Positions 8,597 to 16,270 of a stretch of DNA of 64,000 nucleotides are shown one piece after another. The notes beneath the pieces were generated by a model. That model searched no databases. It worked only from the letters and a program-made list of their open reading frames with translations, and was not told the origin of the DNA. The DNA comes from Rhodobiaceae bacterium (GTDB lineage Bacteria > Pseudomonadota > Alphaproteobacteria > Parvibaculales > Parvibaculaceae), in contig JAAWWE010000001.1 in assembly GCA_021404525.1 (NCBI GenBank), forward strand, positions 248,001 through 312,000. Direction: 5' to 3'. The number at the start of each line of letters is the position of its first letter. Within the stretch, counting starts at the first letter, position 1. Both the position numbers and the translations under genes were made by a program.

Positions 8597-9727
8597 ATGG
8601 ACTTTTCATTTACTGAAGAACAAACACTGCTGCGCAACACCGTGCAGAGCTTCCTTCAGGACAAATATGACTTCGATACACGCCGCAAGATTTCTGCGAG
8701 CGCGGACGGGTGGAGCAAAGAAATCTGGGGTCAGTTCGCTGAACTCGGCCTTCTGGCAGCTCCTTTCTCTGAAGAGCAGGGAGGCCTTGGTGGTGGTCCA
8801 ATCGAGACCATGATCCTTATGGAAGAATTTGGTCGCAGCCTTGTGATCGAGCCTTTCATGGAAACAGTTGTGATCTGTGGTGGCTTCCTTCGGGAAGCAG
8901 GCACGCCAGCACAGCAGGAAGCGCACATTCCTGGCATCATTGGTGGCGAGAATGTCTGGGCATTCGGTTATGCCGAACCTCAGGGTCGCTACAATCTGGC
9001 TGATCTGGTCACCACGGCGAAAGCGGATGGCGATGGCTATGTCATCAACGGCTACAAAGCTGTTGTTCTGGGTGCTCCTTGGGCCGACAAGCTCATCGTT
9101 TCAGCACGCACCAGTGGCGGTCAGCGTGACACAGACGGCGTCTCCCTCTTCATCGTTGATAAATCAGCCGCTGGCGTATCAACCCGCGACTATCCAACGG
9201 TCGACGGTCGCCGCGCGTCTGAAGTCACACTGGAAAATGTGAAAGTCGGCGCGGATGCCGTGATTGGCGAAATCGACAAAGCTCTTCCTCTCATCGAAAA
9301 AGTCACCGACCAGGCAATCGCAGCGTTGAGCGCGGAAGCTGCCGGCGGCATGAAAGAACTGAACGATGCGACGGTCGAATATTGTAAGACCCGCAAGCAG
9401 TTCGGTGTGCCAATCGGCAAGTTCCAGGTCCTGCAGCACCGCATGGTCGACATGTTCATGGCTTATGAGCAATCTGTCTCCATGACCTACATGGTGACCC
9501 TGAAGCTGGGTGAGAGCGAAGAAGAGCGCCTCAAAGCAGCATCAGGTGCAAAAGTTCAGATCGGCAAAGCAGGCCGTTTTGTAGGTCAGCAAGCTGTTCA
9601 GCTCCATGGCGGCATGGGCATGACCGACGAACTCAATGTCGGACACTACTTCAAGCGTCTGACAATGATCGACACTCAGTTCGGCAATGTAGATCATCAC
9701 CTGACACGTTATTCGTCAGCTGCGTAA
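8597..9727 (+). CDS. acyl-CoA dehydrogenase, second of an adjacent unlike pair
   Basis: 376-residue member of a different subfamily from its upstream neighbour. The flavin segment is degenerate (GYAEPQGRYNLADL near 118-131 in place of SEPGSGSD), while the helical C-terminal domain has RKQFGVPIGKFQ and LHGGMGMTDE. Adjacent unlike acyl-CoA dehydrogenases of this kind form alpha2beta2 heteromers in actinobacterial steroid side-chain degradation; a heteromer here is inferred from position and degeneracy only. An intrinsic terminator follows at 9750, closing a two-gene unit. Confidence 0.9.
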   Translation: MDFSFTEEQTLLRNTVQSFLQDKYDFDTRRKISASADGWSKEIWGQFAELGLLAAPFSEEQGGLGGGPIETMILMEEFGRSLVIEPFMETVVICGGFLREAGTPAQQEAHIPGIIGGENVWAFGYAEPQGRYNLADLVTTAKADGDGYVINGYKAVVLGAPWADKLIVSARTSGGQRDTDGVSLFIVDKSAAGVSTRDYPTVDGRRASEVTLENVKVGADAVIGEIDKALPLIEKVTDQAIAALSAEAAGGMKELNDATVEYCKTRKQFGVPIGKFQVLQHRMVDMFMAYEQSVSMTYMVTLKLGESEEERLKAASGAKVQIGKAGRFVGQQAVQLHGGMGMTDELNVGHYFKRLTMIDTQFGNVDHHLTRYSSAA

Positions 9728-9749
9728 GCCACTGACAATCAGTTTGAGA

Positions 9750-9780
9750 AAGCCGCGGGACCCAGGTCTCGCGGCTTTTT
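9750..9780 (+). terminator. intrinsic terminator after acyl-CoA dehydrogenase pair
   Basis: AAGCCGCGGGA pairs with TCTCGCGGCTT (one G-U pair) around a short loop and is followed by five T. It lies between the convergent dehydrogenase and histidine kinase genes. Confidence 0.85.
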
Positions 9781-9790
9781 GGTGTGCACT

Positions 9791-11245
9791 TTATGGATAG
9801 GCTTTCGAGAGGCGATTGATCGAAGCGGGATTTGCCGGTAGGACCCGTTTCGGCGGGAACGTCACGCTCGCGCGCGTGCCCACACCCAGTTTGCTCTCAA
9901 GGATGAACTGACCACCATGAGCCTCCGCAAGGCCCCGGACGATGCTCAGGCCAAGCCCTGTGCCAGAGCCGGGACGGGACACACCCTCCTTGCCCTGACC
10001 AAAGGTCTCCAGAACCTTCTCCAGCTCTTCCTTGGCAATCCCCGGACCTTCATCATGGACACCGATACAGATCGATCCATCGGCCTCGTAATCGGCCACG
10101 ATGTGAACGTGGCTACCGTTTGGAGCAAATTTTACAGCGTTGGTAAGAAGATTGAGCCAAATCTGACGAACGGCACGCTTGTCTGCATGCAGGTCTGGAA
10201 GCGCGCGACTGAAACGCCTTTTGATTTTAATATCATTGACGCTTGCCCGGAGCTCCAGAAGCTTGTGGCAATCCGCTGCGATAGCATCAAGATCGACACG
10301 TTCTTCAAAAATTGAATATTGCCCGGCTTCAATTTTGGACAGATCGAGGATGTCGTTGATAAGCGCAAGGAGGTGGCGACCACTTGAATGAATATCGCCT
10401 GTGTATTGGAGATATTTTTCATTCTCGAGCGGTCCAAAAACCTCGCGGCTGATGACCTCAGAAAAACCAATGATCGCGTTGAGAGGTGTGCGTAACTCGT
10501 GGCTCATATTCGCGAGGAATTGAGACTTTGCTCGGCTTGCATCTTCAGCTGCTGCCCGCGCTTCGTCTGACCGTTTCTTCGCTTGCGATAGGGCTTCGAT
10601 CAGTTCTGTCTTTTCGATCGACATTTCGATCATGGTGCGAGCAGCACGGTTGATACGAATGGCGTGCCCGGACATGGCGATGAAAAACATGCAATAGGCC
10701 ACGGCCATGGCCCAGTAGATCGGGTCGGGATGACTCAGGAGAGTGGTCAGCATGAAGACCGAGTTTGCTATTGCTGCGCCGAAGAAGTTCGGCAGGTATG
10801 CCGCGTTTAGCAGGGTGACAGGAGCGAGAGAGATCGCGATTAAGGCGAGCAGAAAGAAATTGTTCGCCAGTGCACCATCTATCCAGAAGAACACAATGCT
10901 GGAGGCCCAGATGCCGCTGTACAGGGCCGATGCTCCGACGAGCCGGAGTGTCCACACCATCTGTTGGTGCTGTGAAATGTTCTTATGTTCGGAGACTTTT
11001 AGAAATGCCCGCGCATTGGCCGAATTAATCAGTTGGGCTGCGGTGGTCGCTGTGAGCCATCCCAGGGCAACCCACCACTCAACCCAAAAGAGAAAAGTGG
11101 GAGCAATCGCAAAGACTGTCGGAAGGTTCTGCTTGTAACTATAGGCGTGGGTGGTCGCGAGTTGGCGCATAAGCTCCTGGACGACCGGACCATGCCGCTC
11201 GTCGACCGGCCAAAGGCCAGCCCACCAGTTCAGCAATTTATCCAT
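9791..11245 (-). CDS. membrane sensor histidine kinase (HisKA/HATPase)
   Basis: 484-residue sensor kinase. The N-terminal half has about five to six hydrophobic helices (roughly 43-63, 103-122, 129-150, 155-171, 177-194) with very short loops, so it probably senses something in or at the membrane. A coiled linker (about 210-240) leads to the phosphoacceptor FLANMSHELRTPLNAIIGFS with His249, then the ATPase with a LTNAVKF N-box, HDEGPGI and GTGLGLS. No response regulator is adjacent. The ATG at 11245 follows a GGGGGG run and begins a family-like N-terminus; an upstream in-frame GTG adds 31 unlikely residues. It is related to PleC/DivJ-like kinases by the H-box only. Confidence 0.9.
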   Translation of the reverse strand: MDKLLNWWAGLWPVDERHGPVVQELMRQLATTHAYSYKQNLPTVFAIAPTFLFWVEWWVALGWLTATTAAQLINSANARAFLKVSEHKNISQHQQMVWTLRLVGASALYSGIWASSIVFFWIDGALANNFFLLALIAISLAPVTLLNAAYLPNFFGAAIANSVFMLTTLLSHPDPIYWAMAVAYCMFFIAMSGHAIRINRAARTMIEMSIEKTELIEALSQAKKRSDEARAAAEDASRAKSQFLANMSHELRTPLNAIIGFSEVISREVFGPLENEKYLQYTGDIHSSGRHLLALINDILDLSKIEAGQYSIFEERVDLDAIAADCHKLLELRASVNDIKIKRRFSRALPDLHADKRAVRQIWLNLLTNAVKFAPNGSHVHIVADYEADGSICIGVHDEGPGIAKEELEKVLETFGQGKEGVSRPGSGTGLGLSIVRGLAEAHGGQFILESKLGVGTRASVTFPPKRVLPANPASINRLSKAYP

Positions 11246-11495
11246 TGTCCCAGAGCCCCCCGGCCACCGTGAGACCGAAAAACAATCGGTCTGTCTCTTC
11301 AAGTGCGGGGAGCCTCGGCCAAAAGTGTTAAAAACCACTTCGGCAGATTGGTTAAAAATCTTTTGGGGGGTCAGAAAACCGGTGGAAAACTGGGCCTGTT
11401 TCGTGCTGATCTACGGACAGTTGCCACATAAGCCTATAGAATAAAACAACAATTTCCGCATGGCGCGGATGGAACGCGGGGAAACAAAAAAGTCC

Positions 11496-12296
11496 ATGTC
11501 AGATCCACTTATTTTCGAAAAGAATGGCCACGTCGTCACACTCACCATCAATAGACCGGAAAGCCGCAACCCTTTAGGTGAGGCAGAGGACGCAGAAAAT
11601 TTCACGGAAGCGGCGCGCCGCATCAACGAAGACATGGATGTTCGCTGTGTGATTCTCACAGGTGCTGGGTCTGCATTCTCCGCAGGTGGCAACGTCAAAG
11701 CCATGCGCGAAAAGGGCGGCGGGTTTGGCGGCCCTGGTGTGCAGATTGCAGATCGTTACCGCAACGGCATACATCGCATCGTCAAATCGATTTGGAATAT
11801 GCAGGTGCCCGTGATCGCAGCCGTAAACGGCCCGGCGATCGGCCTCGGCAATGACGTGGCCTGCATGTGCGATACGCGCATCGCCTCTGACAAGGCGAAA
11901 TTCGGCGTGACCTTCCTCAAAATTGGACTCGTACCCGGCGACGGGGGGGCTTGGCTGTTGCCGAAGATCATCGGCATGGCCCGTGCGTCGGAGTTGTTCT
12001 TCACCGGCGATGTGATCAGTGCGGAGAAAGCAGAAAGCTGGGGCCTTGTGTCAGAAGTGGTCCCCCATGATGAACTCATGGCGCGGGCTAACGAGCTGGC
12101 GGAGCGCATCTGTGGTCAGTCCCCCAACGTACTGCGCATGACCAAGCGCTTGATGCGCGAGGGCATGATGAACTCCTATGACACCGTCATGGAAATGTCG
12201 GCCAATATGCAGGCTCTGGCGCACCACACAGAAGACCATCAGGAAGCGCTGGACGCCTTCTTTGAGAAGCGTCCGCCCTCCTACAAAGGCGAATAG
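11496..12296 (+). CDS. enoyl-CoA hydratase/isomerase (crotonase) family protein without the classical Glu pair
   Basis: 266-residue crotonase-fold protein. Oxyanion-hole elements are visible as FSAGGNVKAM (61-70) and NGPAIGLG (111-118). Aligned by eye to mitochondrial hydratase, the two catalytic glutamates fall on Asp120 (in GLGNDVA) and Phe140 (in FGVTFLKIG), so ordinary hydration of crotonyl-CoA is doubtful; isomerase, hydrolase or other crotonase chemistry is possible. GDGGAWLLPK and the C-terminal FFEKRPP are typical of the family. The ATG at 11496 is chosen over one at 11460 because GGGGAA precedes it and the family similarity starts there. It is divergent from the kinase. Confidence 0.88.
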   Translation: MSDPLIFEKNGHVVTLTINRPESRNPLGEAEDAENFTEAARRINEDMDVRCVILTGAGSAFSAGGNVKAMREKGGGFGGPGVQIADRYRNGIHRIVKSIWNMQVPVIAAVNGPAIGLGNDVACMCDTRIASDKAKFGVTFLKIGLVPGDGGAWLLPKIIGMARASELFFTGDVISAEKAESWGLVSEVVPHDELMARANELAERICGQSPNVLRMTKRLMREGMMNSYDTVMEMSANMQALAHHTEDHQEALDAFFEKRPPSYKGE

Positions 12297-12329
12297 AAAA
12301 AATACGCAGGGAAATCTTGGTGTTTCGAG

Positions 12330-12360
12330 GCGGTGCTGTACATATCTGCACCGCTTTTTT
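12330..12360 (+). terminator. intrinsic terminator after crotonase gene
   Basis: GCGGTGC and GCACCGC form a 7-bp stem with an 11-base loop, followed by six T. Confidence 0.85.
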
Positions 12361-12454
12361 GCTCGTTTTTGCAGAGGCTTTTCGTTGCTGAACGGGCCCT
12401 CAGCCATTAAAGTCCCGTCAAATTCAAAATCCACAATATTCAGGGAGAAATTCC

Positions 12455-12751
12455 ATGGGCGCGATTGGCGTTGTAGCGACATTGAAAGTACAGGCAGGCA
12501 AAGAAGCAGATTTCGAAGCAACCTTCAAAGACCTGCGTGACAAAGTGACATCAAACGAAGACGGCAATCTTCAGTATGACCTGACGCGCTCAAAAGCGGA
12601 TGCTCAGACCTATGTCATCATGGAGAAATATGCGTCCCAGGAAGCGCTCGAAGCGCACGGACAGACGGAATATTTCAAAGCAGCGGGCCCTGCACTCGGT
12701 GCAGTTCTCGCTGGTGCGCCGGACATTCAGTATCTCGACATCCTCGACTAA
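12455..12751 (+). CDS. antibiotic biosynthesis monooxygenase (ABM) domain protein
   Basis: 98-residue single-domain dimeric ferredoxin-like fold protein: VVATLKVQAGKE at the N-terminus, NEDGNLQYDLTRS in the middle, and YVIMEKYASQEALEAHGQTEYFK, which is the usual ABM signature (Glu-x-Tyr, then a His before the final helix). Members oxidise quinol-like compounds or simply bind small molecules; no substrate is evident. CAGGGAGA precedes the ATG. A terminator separates it from the crotonase, and an acyl-CoA dehydrogenase follows after 28 bases, suggesting a two-gene operon. Confidence 0.88.
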   Translation: MGAIGVVATLKVQAGKEADFEATFKDLRDKVTSNEDGNLQYDLTRSKADAQTYVIMEKYASQEALEAHGQTEYFKAAGPALGAVLAGAPDIQYLDILD

Positions 12752-12779
12752 TTTTAGTCAGTCGTAGTAGGAGACATTT

Positions 12780-13988
12780 ATGGACCTCTCTTTTAGTCCA
12801 GAAGACGAAGCCTTCCGCAAGGAAGTGAAAGACTTCATCGCAGAATGCTACACGGATGATATCCGTGATCAGGTCTCGCGATCAAAGAATGGCTATATCG
12901 ACAAGCACCTGCACGTGAAGTGGCAGAAGGCGCTGGCGAAAAAAGGTTGGGCGGCACCCAACTGGCCGGTTGAACATGGTGGACCAGGCTTCACGCAAAC
13001 TCAGAAATACATCTTCGATGTTGAGATGAGTGGCGCGCATGTGCCCCACACTGTGCCTTTTGGCATCACCATGGTGGCCCCTGTCATCATGAAGTTCGGT
13101 ACCGAAGAACAGAAGAAAAAGTTCCTGCCTGATATTCTGGAAACGAATGTCTGGTGGTGTCAGGGCTATTCAGAGCCAGGCTCTGGGTCTGACCTTGCGT
13201 CCTTGCAGATGAAAGCTGAAAACAAAGGCGATCATTATGTGCTGAACGGGTCCAAAATCTGGACATCCGTTGCACAGCATGCGGACTGGATCTTCTGTCT
13301 TGTGCGGACATCCAATGAAGGCAAACGTCAGGAAGGCATTTCCTTCGTGCTCGTCCCAATGGACTCGCCGGGAGTGAAGGTTGAACCCATCGTCTGTCTT
13401 GATGGATCACCGGCACCGCATCAGGAAGTGAACCAGGTTTTCTTTGATGATGTGAAAATTCCGATTGAGAATCGCATCGGCGAAGAAAACAAAGGTTGGA
13501 CCTACGCGAAATACCTGCTCGAATTTGAGCGCGGCAATGCCTATTCGCCAGGGCTCTACCACTCGCTTCAGAATATCCGCAAGATTGCGGCGGACACCGA
13601 CATTGACGGTGGCAAGCTGATTGATCAGCCGGAATTCAAAGCCAAGGTCTCTGACATTGAGAACCAGGTTCGCGCCATGGAATTCACCGAGCTACGGATT
13701 TTCTCCGCGCTTTCAACTGGCGGCAATGTCGGCCCTGAAAGCTCGCTCCTGAAATGCCGAGGCACGGAACTGCAGCAGGCTTGTACAGAGCTGGCGCTGG
13801 AAGCAGTAGGCTCTTACGCACAGCCTTATGTGGAAGACACGCTGATCCAATCCAACGAACCCGATGTCGGACCGTCTTATGCCAAGACAATCGCGCCTTA
13901 CTATTTCTCGGTTCGAAAGACGTCGATCTTTGCAGGCTCGAACGAAGTACAGCGCAACATCATGGCAAAAGCGGTGCTGGGTTTATAA
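12780..13988 (+). CDS. acyl-CoA dehydrogenase
   Basis: 402-residue FAD enzyme strongly resembling the protein at 7303: HWPVEHGGPGF-like opening, WWCQGYSEPGSGSDLASL flavin segment (about 122-139), GEENKGWTYAKYLL and SIFAGSNEVQRN at the end. The site occupied by Glu in medium-chain enzymes is Ala here, so any catalytic base must be elsewhere. It follows the ABM gene after 28 bases with a GGAGA ribosome site, and a terminator at 14058 ends the unit. Duplication followed by substrate divergence relative to the 7303 gene is the simplest explanation. Confidence 0.92.
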   Translation: MDLSFSPEDEAFRKEVKDFIAECYTDDIRDQVSRSKNGYIDKHLHVKWQKALAKKGWAAPNWPVEHGGPGFTQTQKYIFDVEMSGAHVPHTVPFGITMVAPVIMKFGTEEQKKKFLPDILETNVWWCQGYSEPGSGSDLASLQMKAENKGDHYVLNGSKIWTSVAQHADWIFCLVRTSNEGKRQEGISFVLVPMDSPGVKVEPIVCLDGSPAPHQEVNQVFFDDVKIPIENRIGEENKGWTYAKYLLEFERGNAYSPGLYHSLQNIRKIAADTDIDGGKLIDQPEFKAKVSDIENQVRAMEFTELRIFSALSTGGNVGPESSLLKCRGTELQQACTELALEAVGSYAQPYVEDTLIQSNEPDVGPSYAKTIAPYYFSVRKTSIFAGSNEVQRNIMAKAVLGL

Positions 13989-14057
13989 GCGTTTCAAGCA
14001 AAAGTGCCAAAATCAGACTTGGCCGGTTTTGCGTCCGGAAACGCGTCTATAGAATAG

Positions 14058-14087
14058 GGGAGTGGGTTTCGATCCGCTCCCTTTTTT
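14058..14087 (+). terminator. intrinsic terminator after acyl-CoA dehydrogenase
   Basis: GGGAGTGG pairs with CCGCTCCC (one G-U pair) over an 8-base loop and is followed by six T. Confidence 0.88.
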
Positions 14088-14172
14088 GATGAGCTGGCAC
14101 CCACTCTGGACGGACACAAACCCTGGAGCTAACCTTAGATTATTGCATATTTGAGTAAGGCGGAGGGACGAT

Positions 14173-14616
14173 ATGGATCTTCTCAATCAAGGCAAACATA
14201 CCTGGGAACGCTATACGGGCATGTCTCTAGGCCGGACGGTTGATTATTCAGGTGCAATTCTGGGCTTTCATGATGACGCCCATGTTGATGTGCTCTATCG
14301 ATGGGCGCCCAACGCCTATTGCCACTTTCATCGCCATTTTGCACCAGCCTCTTCAATCGTTCTGGAAGGCGAGTTCCACGTCTACGACTACGTTGACGGC
14401 AAAGAAGTTGGCCATCGTGTCCGTCAGGTCGGCGACTATTCGCACACGTCTGGAATTGAAGACCATATCGAGCAGGGTGGTCCAGTAGGAGCGCTGGTGA
14501 TATTCAGTCTTTATGCGCCTGACGGGGTGCTGACACAAAGACTGGATGACGATGGGTCGGTGATACAGACCGTTACGTTGGATGCGCTGAGATCAAAGCA
14601 TGAAGCACTATTTTGA
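14173..14616 (+). CDS. cupin-fold protein
   Basis: 147-residue protein with a single cupin barrel. Metal-binding motif 1 is visible as CHFHRHFAP ... VLEGEF (about 55-76), giving two to three His and a Glu, and a later GDYSHTSG covers motif 2. Nothing in sequence or context fixes the reaction; related small cupins are anti-sigma-like sensors, dioxygenases or dehydratases. GGCGGAGGG precedes the ATG. A GNAT acetyltransferase follows after about 90 bases on the same strand. Confidence 0.75.
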   Translation: MDLLNQGKHTWERYTGMSLGRTVDYSGAILGFHDDAHVDVLYRWAPNAYCHFHRHFAPASSIVLEGEFHVYDYVDGKEVGHRVRQVGDYSHTSGIEDHIEQGGPVGALVIFSLYAPDGVLTQRLDDDGSVIQTVTLDALRSKHEALF

Positions 14617-14707
14617 TTTTTCCGTCTTCACAAGAACTGAGGTGAGCGTAAAAGGAGCGTCCGCCGGTGATCTTATTGCAGGGAATTGATATGGAATTCG
14701 ATCTCTA

Positions 14708-15202
14708 TTGGGCGCACACTTGTCCGTTCACGATGTAAATATCCGCAAGGCAGTAGAAGCTGATATCCCGGCTCTTGCGCACGTTTGGAACGAGAGCTGG
14801 CATGCAGGCCATGCCCATCTGCAGCCTGAAGCAGCCAAGTACCGAGACCTTCCTTATTTCCAAGCCCGTGTCGGCTCCAACATTCAACGTATGATTGTTG
14901 CTGAGGAGGCCGACGAGATCGTTGGCTTCTCTGGATGGGAAGGCGACGGGATTGGACAAGTATTCGTTGTTCCAAGCCATTTCGGCAAGCAAGTGGCGCC
15001 ACGGCTCCTGGCAACCGTTGAGGCCATCCTCAAGTCGCAAGGCAACCAGTGCATCTGGTTGCATTGTGCCGAAGGCAATGATCGCGCACGCCATTTTTAT
15101 GAGAAACATGGCTGGTCTGTGACACGCACGTTTGATGCCGAGATCGGAACCCACAAAGGACCGATGCCGGATCGAGCCTGGCACATGGAGAAGGACCTTT
15201 AA
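14708..15202 (+). CDS. GNAT family N-acetyltransferase
   Basis: About 164 residues with the full GNAT core: the beta1 segment VNIRKAVEADIPAL near the N-terminus, beta4-alpha3 with QVFVVPSHFGKQVAPRLLA (acetyl-CoA pyrophosphate loop in variant form), and beta6-alpha4 with AEGNDRARHFYEKHGW, the usual end of the fold. The acceptor amine is unknown. The frame has no ATG before the fold; a TTG at 14708 (or a TTG four codons later) must start translation. An out-of-frame ATG at 14691 has the better ribosome site, so a leader or a sequencing error is possible. Confidence 0.82.
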   Translation: MGAHLSVHDVNIRKAVEADIPALAHVWNESWHAGHAHLQPEAAKYRDLPYFQARVGSNIQRMIVAEEADEIVGFSGWEGDGIGQVFVVPSHFGKQVAPRLLATVEAILKSQGNQCIWLHCAEGNDRARHFYEKHGWSVTRTFDAEIGTHKGPMPDRAWHMEKDL

Positions 15203-15336
15203 CGTTCCGCTTTTAGACCGCCCGTTGGCATCCGGTCATTTGCGCTTCCCAAAATTTACAAACTCAAACAGTTAAATATATGCTTGGGTAAGAAAAACCG
15301 CCTGCTACAGCGGCACTAATCAACTGGGAGAAGCTC

Positions 15337-16209
15337 ATGGGTTTTGTCCGTCCGGAATATTTGATTTCGCCTGAGGATCTCGCAGCAAAACTGCGCAATG
15401 ACAATTTGCGTCTGTTTGATGTGTCCTTCTATCTCAAGCCCAATCCAAAAGGCGGGATGATCCCATCCTCCGGCCAGCCCGAATATGACGAGGGACACCT
15501 TCCCGGTGCGGCCTTCATCAACCAGTATACCCACCTGTCGGACACCAAAAGCCCGTTCGGTTTTACCCGTCTTCCAGATGATGAGCTTATTCAGGCCTTT
15601 GCCAATGCAGGTGTGAGTGAAGACAGTGATGTGGTTTTCTATTCAACAGGTTCAACCATGTGGGCGACGCGTGCCTGGTGGTTGTTGAACTATTGTGGGC
15701 ACAGACGGGTTGCCATTCTCAACGGCGGATTGAACGCATGGAAGAACGCTGGACGAGAGGTATCTGCAGAAAAGGCGAACTACTCTCCTGCCGAATGGAA
15801 ATCAACGGCACTCGCTCAGCACTTTGCGACCAAAGATGACGTGTCAGCAGCGATAGACAATACCGGCATCTGCACGGTGAATGCGCTTCCGCCAGAAGTC
15901 TATGCCGGAACAAGCAATCATCACTATGGCCGCCGTGGGCACATTCCGGGCAGCATCAATGTCTTCTATGACACTCTCTTGGAAGATGAGAAATTTCGCT
16001 CACCTGAGGAAATCAAAAACTCACTGAGCGCAGCCGGCTTACTGGACGATCGACCTGTCATCGCCTATTGCGGCGGCGGGATATCCGCAACCATCGATGC
16101 TTTCTCCTGCCTGCTCGTCGGGAAGGAAGATGTGGCCGTCTACGATGGGTCAATGGGCGAATGGGCTGCTGACAAGTCTCTACCGCTTGTTGAGGGCAGC
16201 GAGCCATAA
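15337..16209 (+). CDS. sseA: sulfurtransferase (3-mercaptopyruvate/thiosulfate sulfurtransferase)
   Basis: Tandem rhodanese protein of 290 residues that moves sulfane sulfur from 3-mercaptopyruvate or thiosulfate to an acceptor. The first domain has no active Cys (STGSTMW), as usual, while the second has the persulfide Cys245 in YCGGGISA. The loop CGGGI rather than the CGSGVTA of mercaptopyruvate enzymes leaves donor specificity open. DEGHLPGA (51-58) and GHIPGS (201-206) are the paired rhodanese signatures. A CTGGGAGAA site precedes the ATG; it is convergent with the ABC transporter gene. Confidence 0.9.
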   Translation: MGFVRPEYLISPEDLAAKLRNDNLRLFDVSFYLKPNPKGGMIPSSGQPEYDEGHLPGAAFINQYTHLSDTKSPFGFTRLPDDELIQAFANAGVSEDSDVVFYSTGSTMWATRAWWLLNYCGHRRVAILNGGLNAWKNAGREVSAEKANYSPAEWKSTALAQHFATKDDVSAAIDNTGICTVNALPPEVYAGTSNHHYGRRGHIPGSINVFYDTLLEDEKFRSPEEIKNSLSAAGLLDDRPVIAYCGGGISATIDAFSCLLVGKEDVAVYDGSMGEWAADKSLPLVEGSEP

Positions 16210-16270
16210 AAGCCAAAGCATCGAAATTGACTCTTACCTGGCCTTTGGTTCACTCGCTATTGGGCTTACG

